DNA of 64,000 nt from Bradyrhizobium paxllaeri. Lineage in GTDB: Bacteria > Pseudomonadota > Alphaproteobacteria > Rhizobiales > Xanthobacteraceae. Below the pieces are notes generated by a model. The model saw only the letters and a list, made by a program, of their open reading frames with translations, was not told the DNA's origin and made no database searches. Below, piece after piece: positions 1-7,573 of the stretch. The position numbers and the translations under genes were made by a program. The stretch's first letter is position 1. Each line of letters opens with the position of its first letter. The DNA is taken from positions 7,006,001 through 7,070,000 of the forward strand of contig NZ_CP042968.1 of the NCBI RefSeq assembly GCF_001693515.2. The letters run 5' to 3'.

Positions 1-116
1 CAGAGATCGAGCGGCAGGAAGAACACGCCAACGGCGACCATGAAGGCGGAGGCAGAGAACGAAGCGTAGGTGAAGGTAACCCAGGCACCGCTGTGGGGTT
101 GGACGTTCTGGTTCAT
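1..116 (-). CDS. YiaA/YiaB-family inner membrane protein (5' part only)
   Basis: The first 38 codons of a minus-strand gene run off the left edge. The start ATG at 116-114 is preceded by AGGAG at proper spacing. The protein begins MNQNVQPHSGAWVTFTYASF and continues into a hydrophobic helix ending FFLPLDLW. That is the N-terminal pattern of the YiaA/YiaB two-helix family, small inner-membrane proteins of unknown biochemical function linked to stress. It lies 44 bp downstream of the pspA-like gene on the same strand, so the two probably share a transcript controlled from the operator array at 874-945. The rest of the gene is outside the window. Confidence 0.8.
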   Translation of the reverse strand, partial: MNQNVQPHSGAWVTFTYASFSASAFMVAVGVFFLPLDL

Positions 117-160
117 GATAATCTCCTGTTGATATGGGCTTTGATCGATCGGGTTCAGTG

Positions 161-856
161 TCAGGCAGCTTGCGTGCGTTTGGCGTTCAGCCGCGCGAGC
201 ACGTCGTCCGCGGTTGATTTGAGCCGAGGACCAAAGCCCTGTTCGGCGAGCTTTTCGGCGGTCGCCAGCGGACCGCTGGCGGCGTCGAGTTCGACCAGGG
301 CGTCGGCGGCGGCCTGGGCTTCGATCTGTCGTTCGCGCAGGCGCTTGAGCGTGTTCTCCGCTTCCGGCAGCGTGGATTCGTAAGGACGTGCCGCTTCGAT
401 GCCGCCCCTGCGAAGATTGCGAACGGCTTCGGCCGCACGGGCGATGCGACGGCCGCGCTCGAGCTCGGTGATCCGCGCCTCGGCAGTGCTGACCTGGCGC
501 TTCATGCGCGCGATTTCAGTCGCGAACAGCGTCCGCGCGGTCATCGCGGCATCACGATCGGCTTCGAGATTGGCGATCGCCTGCGCCGCCTCGCGGGCGA
601 GATCTTCCCTTCCGCCATCGAGGGCGGCGGTGGCGCGAACTTCGAGATCGGCGATCCGGGCATTGGTGGCGTCGAGGCGACGGCCTTCCTGCTGGTCGCC
701 TGCGATCGCCAGCGCCAGCGAGCGCTTGGATCGTTCGACGGCGGCGGCTGCGTCGCGCATCTGCTGATCGAGAATGAGCAGCGCCGCGCGGTCCTCCAAT
801 TCTTCCCCCGCGACAGCCACGCTGCCCCGGAAAAGCGTCAAAACAGTTTTGAACAT
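161..856 (-). CDS. PspA/IM30-family envelope stress protein
   Basis: 231 residues, almost entirely charged, alanine-rich heptad-like helix, starting MFKTVLTLFRG. That short amphipathic N-terminus is typical of PspA/Vipp1/IM30 proteins, which bind the cytoplasmic face of stressed membranes. The length matches the family (about 220-230). There is no signal peptide or transmembrane segment. The ATG at 856-854 has an AGGGAGCT ribosome site. It is divergent from the TetR gene at 958 across a spacer with three identical-type palindromes, and is followed by a YiaA/B gene. I infer that this is a TetR-repressed membrane-stress operon. The usual PspF/sigma-54 arrangement of enteric psp is absent here. 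Confidence 0.85.
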   Translation of the reverse strand: MFKTVLTLFRGSVAVAGEELEDRAALLILDQQMRDAAAAVERSKRSLALAIAGDQQEGRRLDATNARIADLEVRATAALDGGREDLAREAAQAIANLEADRDAAMTARTLFATEIARMKRQVSTAEARITELERGRRIARAAEAVRNLRRGGIEAARPYESTLPEAENTLKRLRERQIEAQAAADALVELDAASGPLATAEKLAEQGFGPRLKSTADDVLARLNAKRTQAA

Positions 857-873
857 CGGTAGCTCCCTGTGTT

Positions 874-945
874 ATGAGCACTGCTCATGAGCTACTTGTA
901 GCACATCTTGAGCATTGCTCAAGAATTATTTTGAGCATCGCTCAA
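874..945. promoter_or_regulatory. Three-copy palindromic operator between pspA-like and TetR genes
   Basis: Three 15-bp palindromes of the form WTGAGCA-N-TGCTCAW lie at 874-888 (ATGAGCACTGCTCAT), 908-922 (TTGAGCATTGCTCAA) and 931-945 (TTGAGCATCGCTCAA; one imperfect position). Centres are 34 and 23 bp apart. They fill the 101-bp divergent spacer and must overlap both promoters. By position they are the binding sites of the adjacent TetR protein (inference). Confidence 0.85.
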
Positions 946-957
946 AGCAGGTGAAAA

Positions 958-1566
958 ATGTCTAAAGCATTGGAAAGACGAGCCATTAATCGAGAATCCC
1001 TGATTCTGGCGGGGGAGCAACGGATTGCCGCAGGGGGATTGGCCGGCCTAAAAACCCGCGATCTGGCCCGGGACATCGGCGTCGCCAACGGCGCGGTCTA
1101 CAACCTCGTCGAGGACGTGGACGAACTGATCCTGCGGGTCGGATCGCGCACGCTGGCGCGGCTCGACGCCGCGCTCACATCGGCCGAAGGCGACGGCCCC
1201 GCCTCGCCTCGCGAAACGCTGGTGCGCATCGCCGTCGCCTATTGCGACTTCGCCGCCGAAAATCTCGAACTGTGGCGCGCGCTGTTCGAACACCGGATGG
1301 CGCCGGGCAAGCCGGTGCCGGAATGGGCGATCAGCGAGCAGATGAATCTGTTCCGCCACATCTATCACCCGCTCGCCGAACTGTTTCCAACGCGAACGCC
1401 GGCCGAACTCGGCGTCACGGCGCGCAGCCTGTTCTCCGCGGTGCATGGCATGGTGCTGCTCGGCCTCGAACAGAAACTGATCGCGGTGCCGGTCGAGGCG
1501 TTGCGCGAAGAGATCGCAGCCATCGTGCGCGCGATGGTCGATGGGCTGACCGGGAAGTTTGATTAG
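958..1566 (+). CDS. TetR/AcrR-family transcriptional regulator (WHG-type C-terminus)
   Basis: 202 residues. The N-terminal helix-turn-helix spans about residues 10-55 (LKTRDLARDIGVANGAVYNL is the recognition-helix region). The ligand-binding half has the W/H/G-containing C-terminal pattern seen in TetR proteins with a WHG domain, around LFSAVHGMVLLGL. The ATG at 958 has a GCAGGTG ribosome site. It is divergent from the pspA-like gene, and three palindromes in the spacer suggest it represses both that operon and itself. The inducing signal cannot be read from the sequence. Confidence 0.85.
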   Translation: MSKALERRAINRESLILAGEQRIAAGGLAGLKTRDLARDIGVANGAVYNLVEDVDELILRVGSRTLARLDAALTSAEGDGPASPRETLVRIAVAYCDFAAENLELWRALFEHRMAPGKPVPEWAISEQMNLFRHIYHPLAELFPTRTPAELGVTARSLFSAVHGMVLLGLEQKLIAVPVEALREEIAAIVRAMVDGLTGKFD

Positions 1567-1570
1567 AGTT

Positions 1571-1663
1571 GCAGGGTGGGCAAAGCGCCAGCGTGCCCAC
1601 CATTCAAGCCGAGGACGCGGAAAGATGGTGGGCACGGCGCAAGTGCGCCTTTGCCCACCCTAC
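1571..1663. repeat. Palindromic intergenic repeat, family A (copy 1)
   Basis: An inverted repeat whose arms read GCAGGGTGGGCAAAGCG and CGCCTTTGCCCACCCTAC, with inner arms GCGTGCCCACC and GGTGGGCACGGCGC. Related copies lie at 2231-2318, 35039-35119 and 39571-39696. It is an REP-like element lying between convergent genes. Confidence 0.9.
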
Positions 1664-1675
1664 AGAAGATAACGG

Positions 1676-2203
1676 TCAGTCTCGAGTATCGCGGTCGTGA
1701 TCCTGCAGGCGTTTCCAGGGATCTTCGGCTCTCGGCGGCTCGCCGGGGCCGTAATTCTCCACGATCAAATCTTCAAGCCAGACCTGGCCGTTCGGGCCGG
1801 CGGCGCGCTTCGAGCGCAATGCGCTGGTCAAGTTGCAGACCTCGGGTTGATAGAACACATAGCGGCTGCTCTTCGCCACGATCGCGAAGAAGAGGTAGGC
1901 GCGGCCCGGCTCGAAGTAAAATTCGCAATCCATGTCCTTGTAGACGTCCAGCAGCCTGACACGGGAAGCCAGTTTGTCGGCGCCCTTCCAGACGCGATCG
2001 ACATCCACGGTCCAGGTGTGGTCCTTCACTTCCAGCACCTTGCCGGTGAAGACGTATTGGGTGCGTGCAAAACCCTGGGCGGGAGAGATTGAATCGCACG
2101 TGCAGGCATGCGCGACGTCGGCACCCGTCGCCGACAGACACAGCAACCCGACGAGCCAGGCGAGAACCTTCAAGGGCGGCCGGCACAACATGCGATGGGT
2201 CAT
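1676..2203 (-). CDS. Secreted Cys-rich protein, possibly TIMP/netrin-like
   Basis: 175 residues with an N-terminal signal sequence (hydrophobic VLAWLVGLLCLSATGA, likely cleavage after VAHA). The mature protein begins CTCDSISPAQGF and continues with YVFTGKVLEV. A mature N-terminus starting Cys-X-Cys followed by an F-x-G-x-V beta strand is characteristic of TIMP/NTR-fold domains. Additional Cys occur near MDCEFYF and EVCNLT. I call the fold by motif only, and no enzymatic role is implied. An ATG twelve bases further in is an alternative start. It lies between two family-A repeats and has no evident operon partner. Confidence 0.6.
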   Translation of the reverse strand: MTHRMLCRPPLKVLAWLVGLLCLSATGADVAHACTCDSISPAQGFARTQYVFTGKVLEVKDHTWTVDVDRVWKGADKLASRVRLLDVYKDMDCEFYFEPGRAYLFFAIVAKSSRYVFYQPEVCNLTSALRSKRAAGPNGQVWLEDLIVENYGPGEPPRAEDPWKRLQDHDRDTRD

Positions 2204-2230
2204 ATCACGTCCCGCTAAAGGAGTTCAGTC

Positions 2231-2318
2231 GTAGGGTGGGCAAAGCGAAGCGTGCCCACCATTACGAGCGGAGTGTTCAACGGTGGGCACGGCGCAAATG
2301 CGCCTTTGCCCACCCTAC
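2231..2318. repeat. Palindromic intergenic repeat, family A (copy 2)
   Basis: The arms GTAGGGTGGGCAAAGCG and CGCCTTTGCCCACCCTAC enclose inner arms GCGTGCCCACC and GGTGGGCACGGCGC, closely matching the copy at 1571-1663 in both arms and spacing. The element ends three bases before the stop codon of the Rieske gene. Confidence 0.9.
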
Positions 2319-2321
2319 GGA

Positions 2322-2735
2322 CTACACCTCTACGATCACGTAGCTGTCCTCGACGCGCACCGGGAACGTCTCGGCCACGTATGGCCCCTTCTGCAACTCC
2401 TCGCCGCTTTCGACCGCGACCGGATACGAACGCACCTTCACCCGCTTCGGATCGAAATACGACTGCCCGTTGCGCATGTCGAATTCCCAACCGTGCCACG
2501 GACAGCGCAACAACTCGCCGACGCGCGAGCGCTGGTAGACACCCGGCTCCGGCGAGGTCAGCCGCGCCACGCAGGCGGCTTTCTCCAGCGGCGCGCCCTC
2601 GTGCGGACAGCGATTGAGCAGCGCGAAGAACTCGCCGTTGACATGGAACACGACGATGTCGCGGCCCTCGACGCCGAACACCTTGTTGCCACCGAGGGGA
2701 ATGTCTGACGTGCGGGCGACGATGTGGCGGGCCAT
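2322..2735 (-). CDS. Rieske [2Fe-2S] protein (ferredoxin-type)
   Basis: 137 residues. It has the two Rieske cluster motifs, C43-P-H45 (RCPHEGAPLEK) and C78-P-W-H81 (CPWHGWEFD). There is no catalytic domain, so it is either a stand-alone Rieske ferredoxin or the electron-transfer partner of an oxygenase encoded elsewhere. The spacing between motifs (about 33 residues) is longer than in minimal Rieske ferredoxins and resembles the N-terminal domain of ring-hydroxylating oxygenases. The start codon is 9 bp after the stop of the upstream amidohydrolase with its own CAGGA site, so it is the last gene of a three-gene minus-strand operon. Confidence 0.85.
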   Translation of the reverse strand: MARHIVARTSDIPLGGNKVFGVEGRDIVVFHVNGEFFALLNRCPHEGAPLEKAACVARLTSPEPGVYQRSRVGELLRCPWHGWEFDMRNGQSYFDPKRVKVRSYPVAVESGEELQKGPYVAETFPVRVEDSYVIVEV

Positions 2736-2744
2736 GTGATCCTG

Positions 2745-3857
2745 TCAGAGCTTGTAGAGCGCACGCGCATTGCCGTTGAAGATCTTTCGGCGCTCGGTCT
2801 CCGTCAGCGGCGTCTTGAAGGCGTAACGCGGATCGTCGAAATCCCAGTGCGGATAATCCGACGAGAACAGCAGGCGATCGGCGCCGACCCATTCGATCAG
2901 CGAGCGCAGATGCTTTGCCTCATCCGGCTCGTCGATCGGCTGCGTCGTGAACCAGAACTGCTGCTTCACATATTCCGAAGGGCGGCGCTTCAGGTGCGGA
3001 ACCTCGCTGCGGAACGCGTCGAAGTGCCGGTCCATGCGCCAGGTGGCGGACGGGATCCAGCCAAAGCCGCCCTCGATGAACACGATCTTCAGGTTCGGGA
3101 AGCGCTCGGGCACGCCTTCGAGCACGAGGCTCGTCAGCTGCGCCGCCATGGTGTGCGCGTTCGACTGGTGCTCCTCGACATAATAGGACGGCCAGCCGCC
3201 GCCGGTCGGCGCATGCCCGCCATAGCCGCCGACATGGATGCCGAGCGGCAAACCCAATTCCTGCGCGCGGGCATAGATCGGCCAGTAGCGGCGGCGGCCG
3301 AGCGGCTCGTTGGCACGCGGGCAGACGTTGATCTGCACATAGCGGCCGATTTTCGCGCAGCGCTCGATCTCGGCGATCGCGAACGTCGTGTCGTCCTGCC
3401 CGGCGAGGATCGAGGCCTTCAGCCGCGGGTCGCGATCGGACCAGAATGCGAGCTGCCAGTCGTTGATGGCGCGCTGGATCGCGGCGCCGAATTCCAGGTT
3501 CTGCTGCGAGAAGATGAAGAGATCGAGCACCTGCAGGATGCCGTACTCGATATCAAGGGGATCGAGATGCTGCTTGCGCATGAAATCGAGATCGGAGCCC
3601 GGAGGCCCACCGGTCGGCGGCCAGGCGTCGCGCCGCGCGATCAAGGGCGAGGAGCGCGGATAGGGCGTGGTGCCGATATAGGGCGTGCGCAAATGGCTGC
3701 CATAGGTGCGCAAATGCTCCTGCCAGCGTTTTGGCAAGAACTGCTCGATATCAGCATGCGCGCGGATGCTCGGATGCACGTCGCAATCGATGATGCGCAG
3801 CCGGCTTTGGGCCGCGACTTCCTCGGCGAGAATGGGGCGGTCGATGACGTCACTCAT
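2745..3857 (-). CDS. Amidohydrolase-2 (ACMSD-like) family protein
   Basis: 370 residues. The metal-binding start of the TIM barrel is IIDCDVHPS (D26, H28), a central GIHVGG supplies the next His, and the C-terminal LLFSSDYPHWDFDDP supplies the catalytic Asp region. This is the layout of the amidohydrolase-2 family (2-amino-3-carboxymuconate-6-semialdehyde decarboxylase and related hydrolases or decarboxylases of ring-derived acids). A strong AAGGAGG site precedes the ATG at 3857. It sits between a second, similar amidohydrolase and a Rieske gene, which suggests joint action on a cyclic or aromatic substrate. The actual substrate is not deducible. Confidence 0.85.
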   Translation of the reverse strand: MSDVIDRPILAEEVAAQSRLRIIDCDVHPSIRAHADIEQFLPKRWQEHLRTYGSHLRTPYIGTTPYPRSSPLIARRDAWPPTGGPPGSDLDFMRKQHLDPLDIEYGILQVLDLFIFSQQNLEFGAAIQRAINDWQLAFWSDRDPRLKASILAGQDDTTFAIAEIERCAKIGRYVQINVCPRANEPLGRRRYWPIYARAQELGLPLGIHVGGYGGHAPTGGGWPSYYVEEHQSNAHTMAAQLTSLVLEGVPERFPNLKIVFIEGGFGWIPSATWRMDRHFDAFRSEVPHLKRRPSEYVKQQFWFTTQPIDEPDEAKHLRSLIEWVGADRLLFSSDYPHWDFDDPRYAFKTPLTETERRKIFNGNARALYKL

Positions 3858-3875
3858 GCGATCCTCCTTGCAAAA

Positions 3876-4937
3876 CTATGCAGCGAGCTTCAGCCGCGGA
3901 AAGGTCTCAAGCGGATTGTCGGCGCACATGCGCGAGGCGATGCTGGCAGGCAGATGCGGCGGCATCGGGTCGTCGCCGTCGAACTGCCAATGCGGATAGT
4001 CCGACGCGAACAGGAACATCTTGTCGGAGCCGATCTGCTCGATGACGTCGGCGACGCCTGCGGCATCCGGCGGACCATCGAACGGCTGCATGGTGACGCG
4101 GACATGGTCGCGAATGATCGCGGCCGGCTCACGCTCAACCCAGGGCACCTCGACGCGCACGCCGCGCCAGGTCTTGTTGGCGCGCCACATGAAGGCCGGC
4201 AGCCAGCTCACGCCCGACTCCATCAGCACGACCTTCAGATCGGGAAATTTGCCGAACACGCCCTCATAGATCAGGCTCAATAGCTGGGCCTGGAACGCCT
4301 GCGCTTCGGCTAGATAATATTCGTAGCGATAGGACGGCCAGCCGATCGAGCTCGGCGCGGTGCGATAGGCGCTGCCGGCATGGATCGCGACCGGCAATTT
4401 GTGCTTCGCGGCCGCCTGCCAGACCGGCCAGTAATGCCGGCGTCCGAGCAGCGTCTCGCCCTGCGCCAGCACCAGCACGGAGACGAAGCGATTGTCGCCG
4501 GCCCTGCGCTCGATTTCCTCCACCGCGAGATCCGGTGCTTGTATCGGCACGACAATCGACGCGCTCAACCGCGGATCCTTCGAAAGCCATTCGGCCGCGA
4601 TCCAGTCGTTGATCGCCTTGCAGAAGCCGGCCGCCATATAGGAATCGAATACGGCCTGCGCGCCGTAGACGACATTGCAGATCGCGTGGCTTGAACCGAG
4701 CTGGTCGAACGCGCCGCGCTGCACCATCTTGAGGTCGCTGCCCGGCTTGCCATTGGCCGGCCGCCAGTCGGCGCGACCGGTGAACGGCATGTTGGGCGGA
4801 TAGGAGTTGAGATCGAGGCCGTCGATGGCGCGGCTGACCACCTGTTCCTTCCAGTGGTCGTCGAGATAGGGCAGCAGCGTGGTGCGGGTGCCGCCCACCG
4901 CGGGATGGATATCGCAGTCGATCCGCGTGGCCGCCAT
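3876..4937 (-). CDS. Amidohydrolase-2 (ACMSD-like) family protein, paralogue
   Basis: 353 residues from the ATG at 4937 (MAATRIDCDIHPAVGG). The frame stays open 63 codons further upstream, but that extension is arginine-rich, unlike the family, and crosses repeat DNA, so I reject it. Family landmarks are IDCDIHP near the N-terminus, VAIHAGSAYR in the middle and MFLFASDYPHWQFDGDDP near the end. It resembles the neighbouring amidohydrolase (2745-3857) along its whole length, so the pair looks like an old tandem duplication. It is the first gene of the operon that ends with the Rieske gene. Confidence 0.85.
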   Translation of the reverse strand: MAATRIDCDIHPAVGGTRTTLLPYLDDHWKEQVVSRAIDGLDLNSYPPNMPFTGRADWRPANGKPGSDLKMVQRGAFDQLGSSHAICNVVYGAQAVFDSYMAAGFCKAINDWIAAEWLSKDPRLSASIVVPIQAPDLAVEEIERRAGDNRFVSVLVLAQGETLLGRRHYWPVWQAAAKHKLPVAIHAGSAYRTAPSSIGWPSYRYEYYLAEAQAFQAQLLSLIYEGVFGKFPDLKVVLMESGVSWLPAFMWRANKTWRGVRVEVPWVEREPAAIIRDHVRVTMQPFDGPPDAAGVADVIEQIGSDKMFLFASDYPHWQFDGDDPMPPHLPASIASRMCADNPLETFPRLKLAA

Positions 4938-5070
4938 GGAGGTTCCTCGGATGCTGTTTCTTGCCGATTTCTTGGCGGTCTTCGCGCCGCGCCCGCAACT
5001 GTGCCGCCGATGCCGTGGCTGCGCAAGCGCATAACTTGAGGGGCGGCCCTGCCCAAGTTGCACAGCGGTT

Positions 5071-5147
5071 TCCCTTCTCCCTTGTGGGAGAAGGAAAACC
5101 TCCTCGCGATTGACAGACAAAGCCATCCCTATCCAAATGTCCGCGCA
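5071..5147. repeat. Hairpin-plus-tail intergenic repeat, family D (copy 1)
   Basis: A hairpin, CCTTCTCCC-TTGT-GGGAGAAGG, is followed by a conserved tail containing GCGATTGACAGAC and CCAAATGTCCGC. The same arrangement recurs at 5695-5770. Both copies sit just upstream of plus-strand genes. Confidence 0.8.
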
Positions 5148-5173
5148 ACGGGCGGCCGCGATTGGGGGATGAA

Positions 5174-5665
5174 ATGAAGATCAAATTCGGCAGGCTGGCG
5201 GTTCTCGCCATCTCGCTTCTCGCATGCGGCGCGTCCAGTGCATCGGCCGCCCCTGCAACGGCCAACGGACAGGCCGCGCTGGCGCTGGCCGGCGTAGTCG
5301 CGCTCTATTCACCGCTATTGACCTCGGATGAACGCGAAGCTGTCTCGGCGCTGTTCGTCGGGCAGTCGGGCGTGCGCTACGCCAAGAAGATTTCGGTCAC
5401 CGCGGACAAGATCGTCTGCCGCGTCAGCAATGTCGACATCACCGCGCGCTCCTGCGAACTGACCTTCAAGGGCGCCAAGCAGACCATCACCGGACGGCGC
5501 GCCAGCGAGATCTTCGCGACCGAAGCCATGGCCGGCGTGCCATCGGATGGCGCCGCAGGGTCCGTGTACGAAAGCCTTTCGAAACTGAACTGCACGCTGG
5601 ATCCAGCCGAGATCAGACAGAAGACCGGCGGCGGCGCGATGTGTTCGTTCGAGACGGGGAATTGA
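5174..5665 (+). CDS. Secreted protein of unknown function
   Basis: 163 residues from the ATG at 5174 (MKIKFGRLAVLAISLLACGA); a GGGGGAT site is correctly placed, so the in-frame TTG at 5162 is not needed. There is a clear signal peptide with cleavage near SASA-APAT. The mature protein is small, has several Cys (VCRVS, RSCEL, KLNCTL, MCSF) that may form disulfides, and shows no motif I recognise. It lies alone between two copies of the family-D repeat, divergent from the amidohydrolase operon. Confidence 0.7.
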   Translation: MKIKFGRLAVLAISLLACGASSASAAPATANGQAALALAGVVALYSPLLTSDEREAVSALFVGQSGVRYAKKISVTADKIVCRVSNVDITARSCELTFKGAKQTITGRRASEIFATEAMAGVPSDGAAGSVYESLSKLNCTLDPAEIRQKTGGGAMCSFETGN

Positions 5666-5694
5666 GCGCATCGTTCGCTACGGCACGTTGCCTC

Positions 5695-5770
5695 TTCCCT
5701 TCTCCCCTTGTGGGAGAAGGAAGGAACCCGCGATTGACAGACGAAACCGATCACCTCCAAATGTCCGCCG
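5695..5770. repeat. Hairpin-plus-tail intergenic repeat, family D (copy 2)
   Basis: Same layout as 5071-5147: CTTCTCCCC-TTG-TGGGAGAAGG, then GCGATTGACAGACGAAA and CCAAATGTCCGCCG. It ends about 24 bp before the GTG start at 5794. Confidence 0.8.
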
Positions 5771-5793
5771 AAAAATAGACAGGGACGTATCGC

Positions 5794-7506
5794 GTGGCAG
5801 GCAACGAACAAGAAACTTACGAATGCGATGCGCTGGTGGTCGGCTCGGGATGCGGCGGCCTGTCGGCGGCGGTCACGGCCGGGCACCACGGCCTCAATGT
5901 CCTCGTCGTCGAGAAGGAGCCGCGCTTTGGCGGCACCACCGCGCGCTCCGGCGGCTGGCTGTGGATTCCCGGCACGTCGCTGGCGAAAGCGTGGGGCATC
6001 GAGGAGAGTCCAGACCAGGCAAAGACCTATCTGCGGCATGAGGCCGGCAACAGCTTTGATGCCGCACGCGTCGACGCGTTCCTGAGCGAAGGACCGAAGG
6101 CCGTCGATTTCTTCACGACCAAGACGGCCGTACGCTTCGACATGCCGCTGACTTTTCCGGATTATCACGCCGAAGCGCCCGGCGGCGCGCAGGGCGGCCG
6201 CTCGATGGTGGCGCGGCCTTTCGACGGCCGCGAACTCGGCGAGCATATCAGGGATATCGGCAGCCCCCTGCCCGAACTCACGGTGTTCGGCATGATGCTG
6301 GGCTCCGGCAAGGACATCGTGCATTTCATGCGCGCGACCAAATCGTTGACCTCGGCGATTTACGTGGCAAAGCGCCTGTCAAAGCATGCGATGGACGTGA
6401 TGCGCCATGGCCGCGGCATGACGCTGACCAACGGCAATGCACTGGCGGGGCGTCTCGCAAAATCCGCGTTTGAGTTGAAGATACCGCTGTGGCTGTCGTC
6501 GCCGGTGCATGAACTGATCGTCGAGGATGGCGCGGTGCGCGGTGCGGTCGTCGAACGCCATGGCAAGCTGATCCGCGTCAATGCGAGGCGCGGCGTGGTG
6601 CTGGCCTGCGGCGGCTTCCCGCACGACGTCGCACGGCGTAAGGCGATGTTCCCGCACGCCCCAGGCGGCACCGAGCATTTCTCCCCCGGTCCCGTCGGCA
6701 ATACTGGCGACGGTTTGCGACTGGCGGAGACCGCGGGCGGTCGCATCGAGGATACGCTGCCGAATGCCGCGGCCTGGGTGCCGGTGTCGATCACCGAGCG
6801 CAAGGATGGCAGCAAGGGCGTGATGCCCCATTTCATCGACCGCGCCAAACCTGGCGTCATCGCCGTGATGCGCGACGGCAAGCGCTTCGCCAATGAAGGC
6901 AACTCCTACCACGACTTCGTGCAGGCGATGGCGAAGGCGGCGAAGCCCGGCGAGGAGATCACGGCGTTTCTCCTCTGCGATCACCACGCCTTGCGAAAAT
7001 ACGGCCTCGGATGCGTGCCGCCGTTTCCGATGCCGCTGCGCCATCATCTCGCCACCGGCTATCTCAAGCGCGGCACCACGCTCGCCGAACTCGCCGACCG
7101 CACCGGCATCGACAGACACGGGCTCGAGGCAACCATCGCCGAGTTCAACGCGTCAGCGGCGGAGGGACGCGATCCATCATTCGGCAAGGGATCGCGCGCC
7201 TATAACCGCTACCAGGGCGATGCGCTGCACGGCCCGAACCCCTGCGTCGCGCCGATCAAGGACGGGCCGTTCTATGCGATCAAGCTGGTGATCGGCGATC
7301 TCGGCACCTATGCCGGCATCAAAACCGACGCGCATGCGCGGGCACTGGACGAACACGGCCGGCCCATCGCCGGCCTCTATGCCGCCGGCAACGACATGGC
7401 GAGCATCATGGGCGGCAACTATCCCGGCGCCGGCATCACGCTCGGCCCCGCGCTGACGTTTGGGTATATCGCGGGGAAGCATATCGCGGACGCGGCTGCG
7501 CCCTAG
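5794..7506 (+). CDS. FAD-dependent dehydrogenase (fumarate reductase/3-ketosteroid dehydrogenase-like)
   Basis: 570 residues starting at GTG 5794, with AGGGACG six bases upstream. The dinucleotide-binding motif is VVGSGCGGLSAAVTAG (residues 15-30), followed by VVEKEPRFGGTTARSGG, the flavin-binding pattern of the FAD_binding_2 family. The C-terminal GGNYPGAGITLGPALTFGYI is the second FAD-contact region of 3-ketosteroid delta1-dehydrogenase and flavocytochrome-c-type enzymes. No signal peptide is present, so it is probably cytoplasmic. Position next to the amidohydrolase/Rieske operon suggests oxidation of a cyclic ketone or acid, but the substrate is inferred only from context. Confidence 0.85.
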   Translation: MAGNEQETYECDALVVGSGCGGLSAAVTAGHHGLNVLVVEKEPRFGGTTARSGGWLWIPGTSLAKAWGIEESPDQAKTYLRHEAGNSFDAARVDAFLSEGPKAVDFFTTKTAVRFDMPLTFPDYHAEAPGGAQGGRSMVARPFDGRELGEHIRDIGSPLPELTVFGMMLGSGKDIVHFMRATKSLTSAIYVAKRLSKHAMDVMRHGRGMTLTNGNALAGRLAKSAFELKIPLWLSSPVHELIVEDGAVRGAVVERHGKLIRVNARRGVVLACGGFPHDVARRKAMFPHAPGGTEHFSPGPVGNTGDGLRLAETAGGRIEDTLPNAAAWVPVSITERKDGSKGVMPHFIDRAKPGVIAVMRDGKRFANEGNSYHDFVQAMAKAAKPGEEITAFLLCDHHALRKYGLGCVPPFPMPLRHHLATGYLKRGTTLAELADRTGIDRHGLEATIAEFNASAAEGRDPSFGKGSRAYNRYQGDALHGPNPCVAPIKDGPFYAIKLVIGDLGTYAGIKTDAHARALDEHGRPIAGLYAAGNDMASIMGGNYPGAGITLGPALTFGYIAGKHIADAAAP

Positions 7507-7573
7507 AAATGTCCGCAAGCTGGAACGAACCTCGATGGATTCGATTGTCTCGAATCGAACCGGAGATCGTTTC

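Noticed and set aside
2724..4283. A 519-codon plus-strand open frame
   Set aside because: It is antisense to the two amidohydrolases, is His/Arg/Ala-rich without any family motif, and has no ribosome site; a product of high-GC codon bias.
4938..5126. N-terminal extension of the amidohydrolase at 3876-4937
   Set aside because: Basic low-complexity sequence crossing a repeat; the conserved protein begins at MAATRIDCDIHP.
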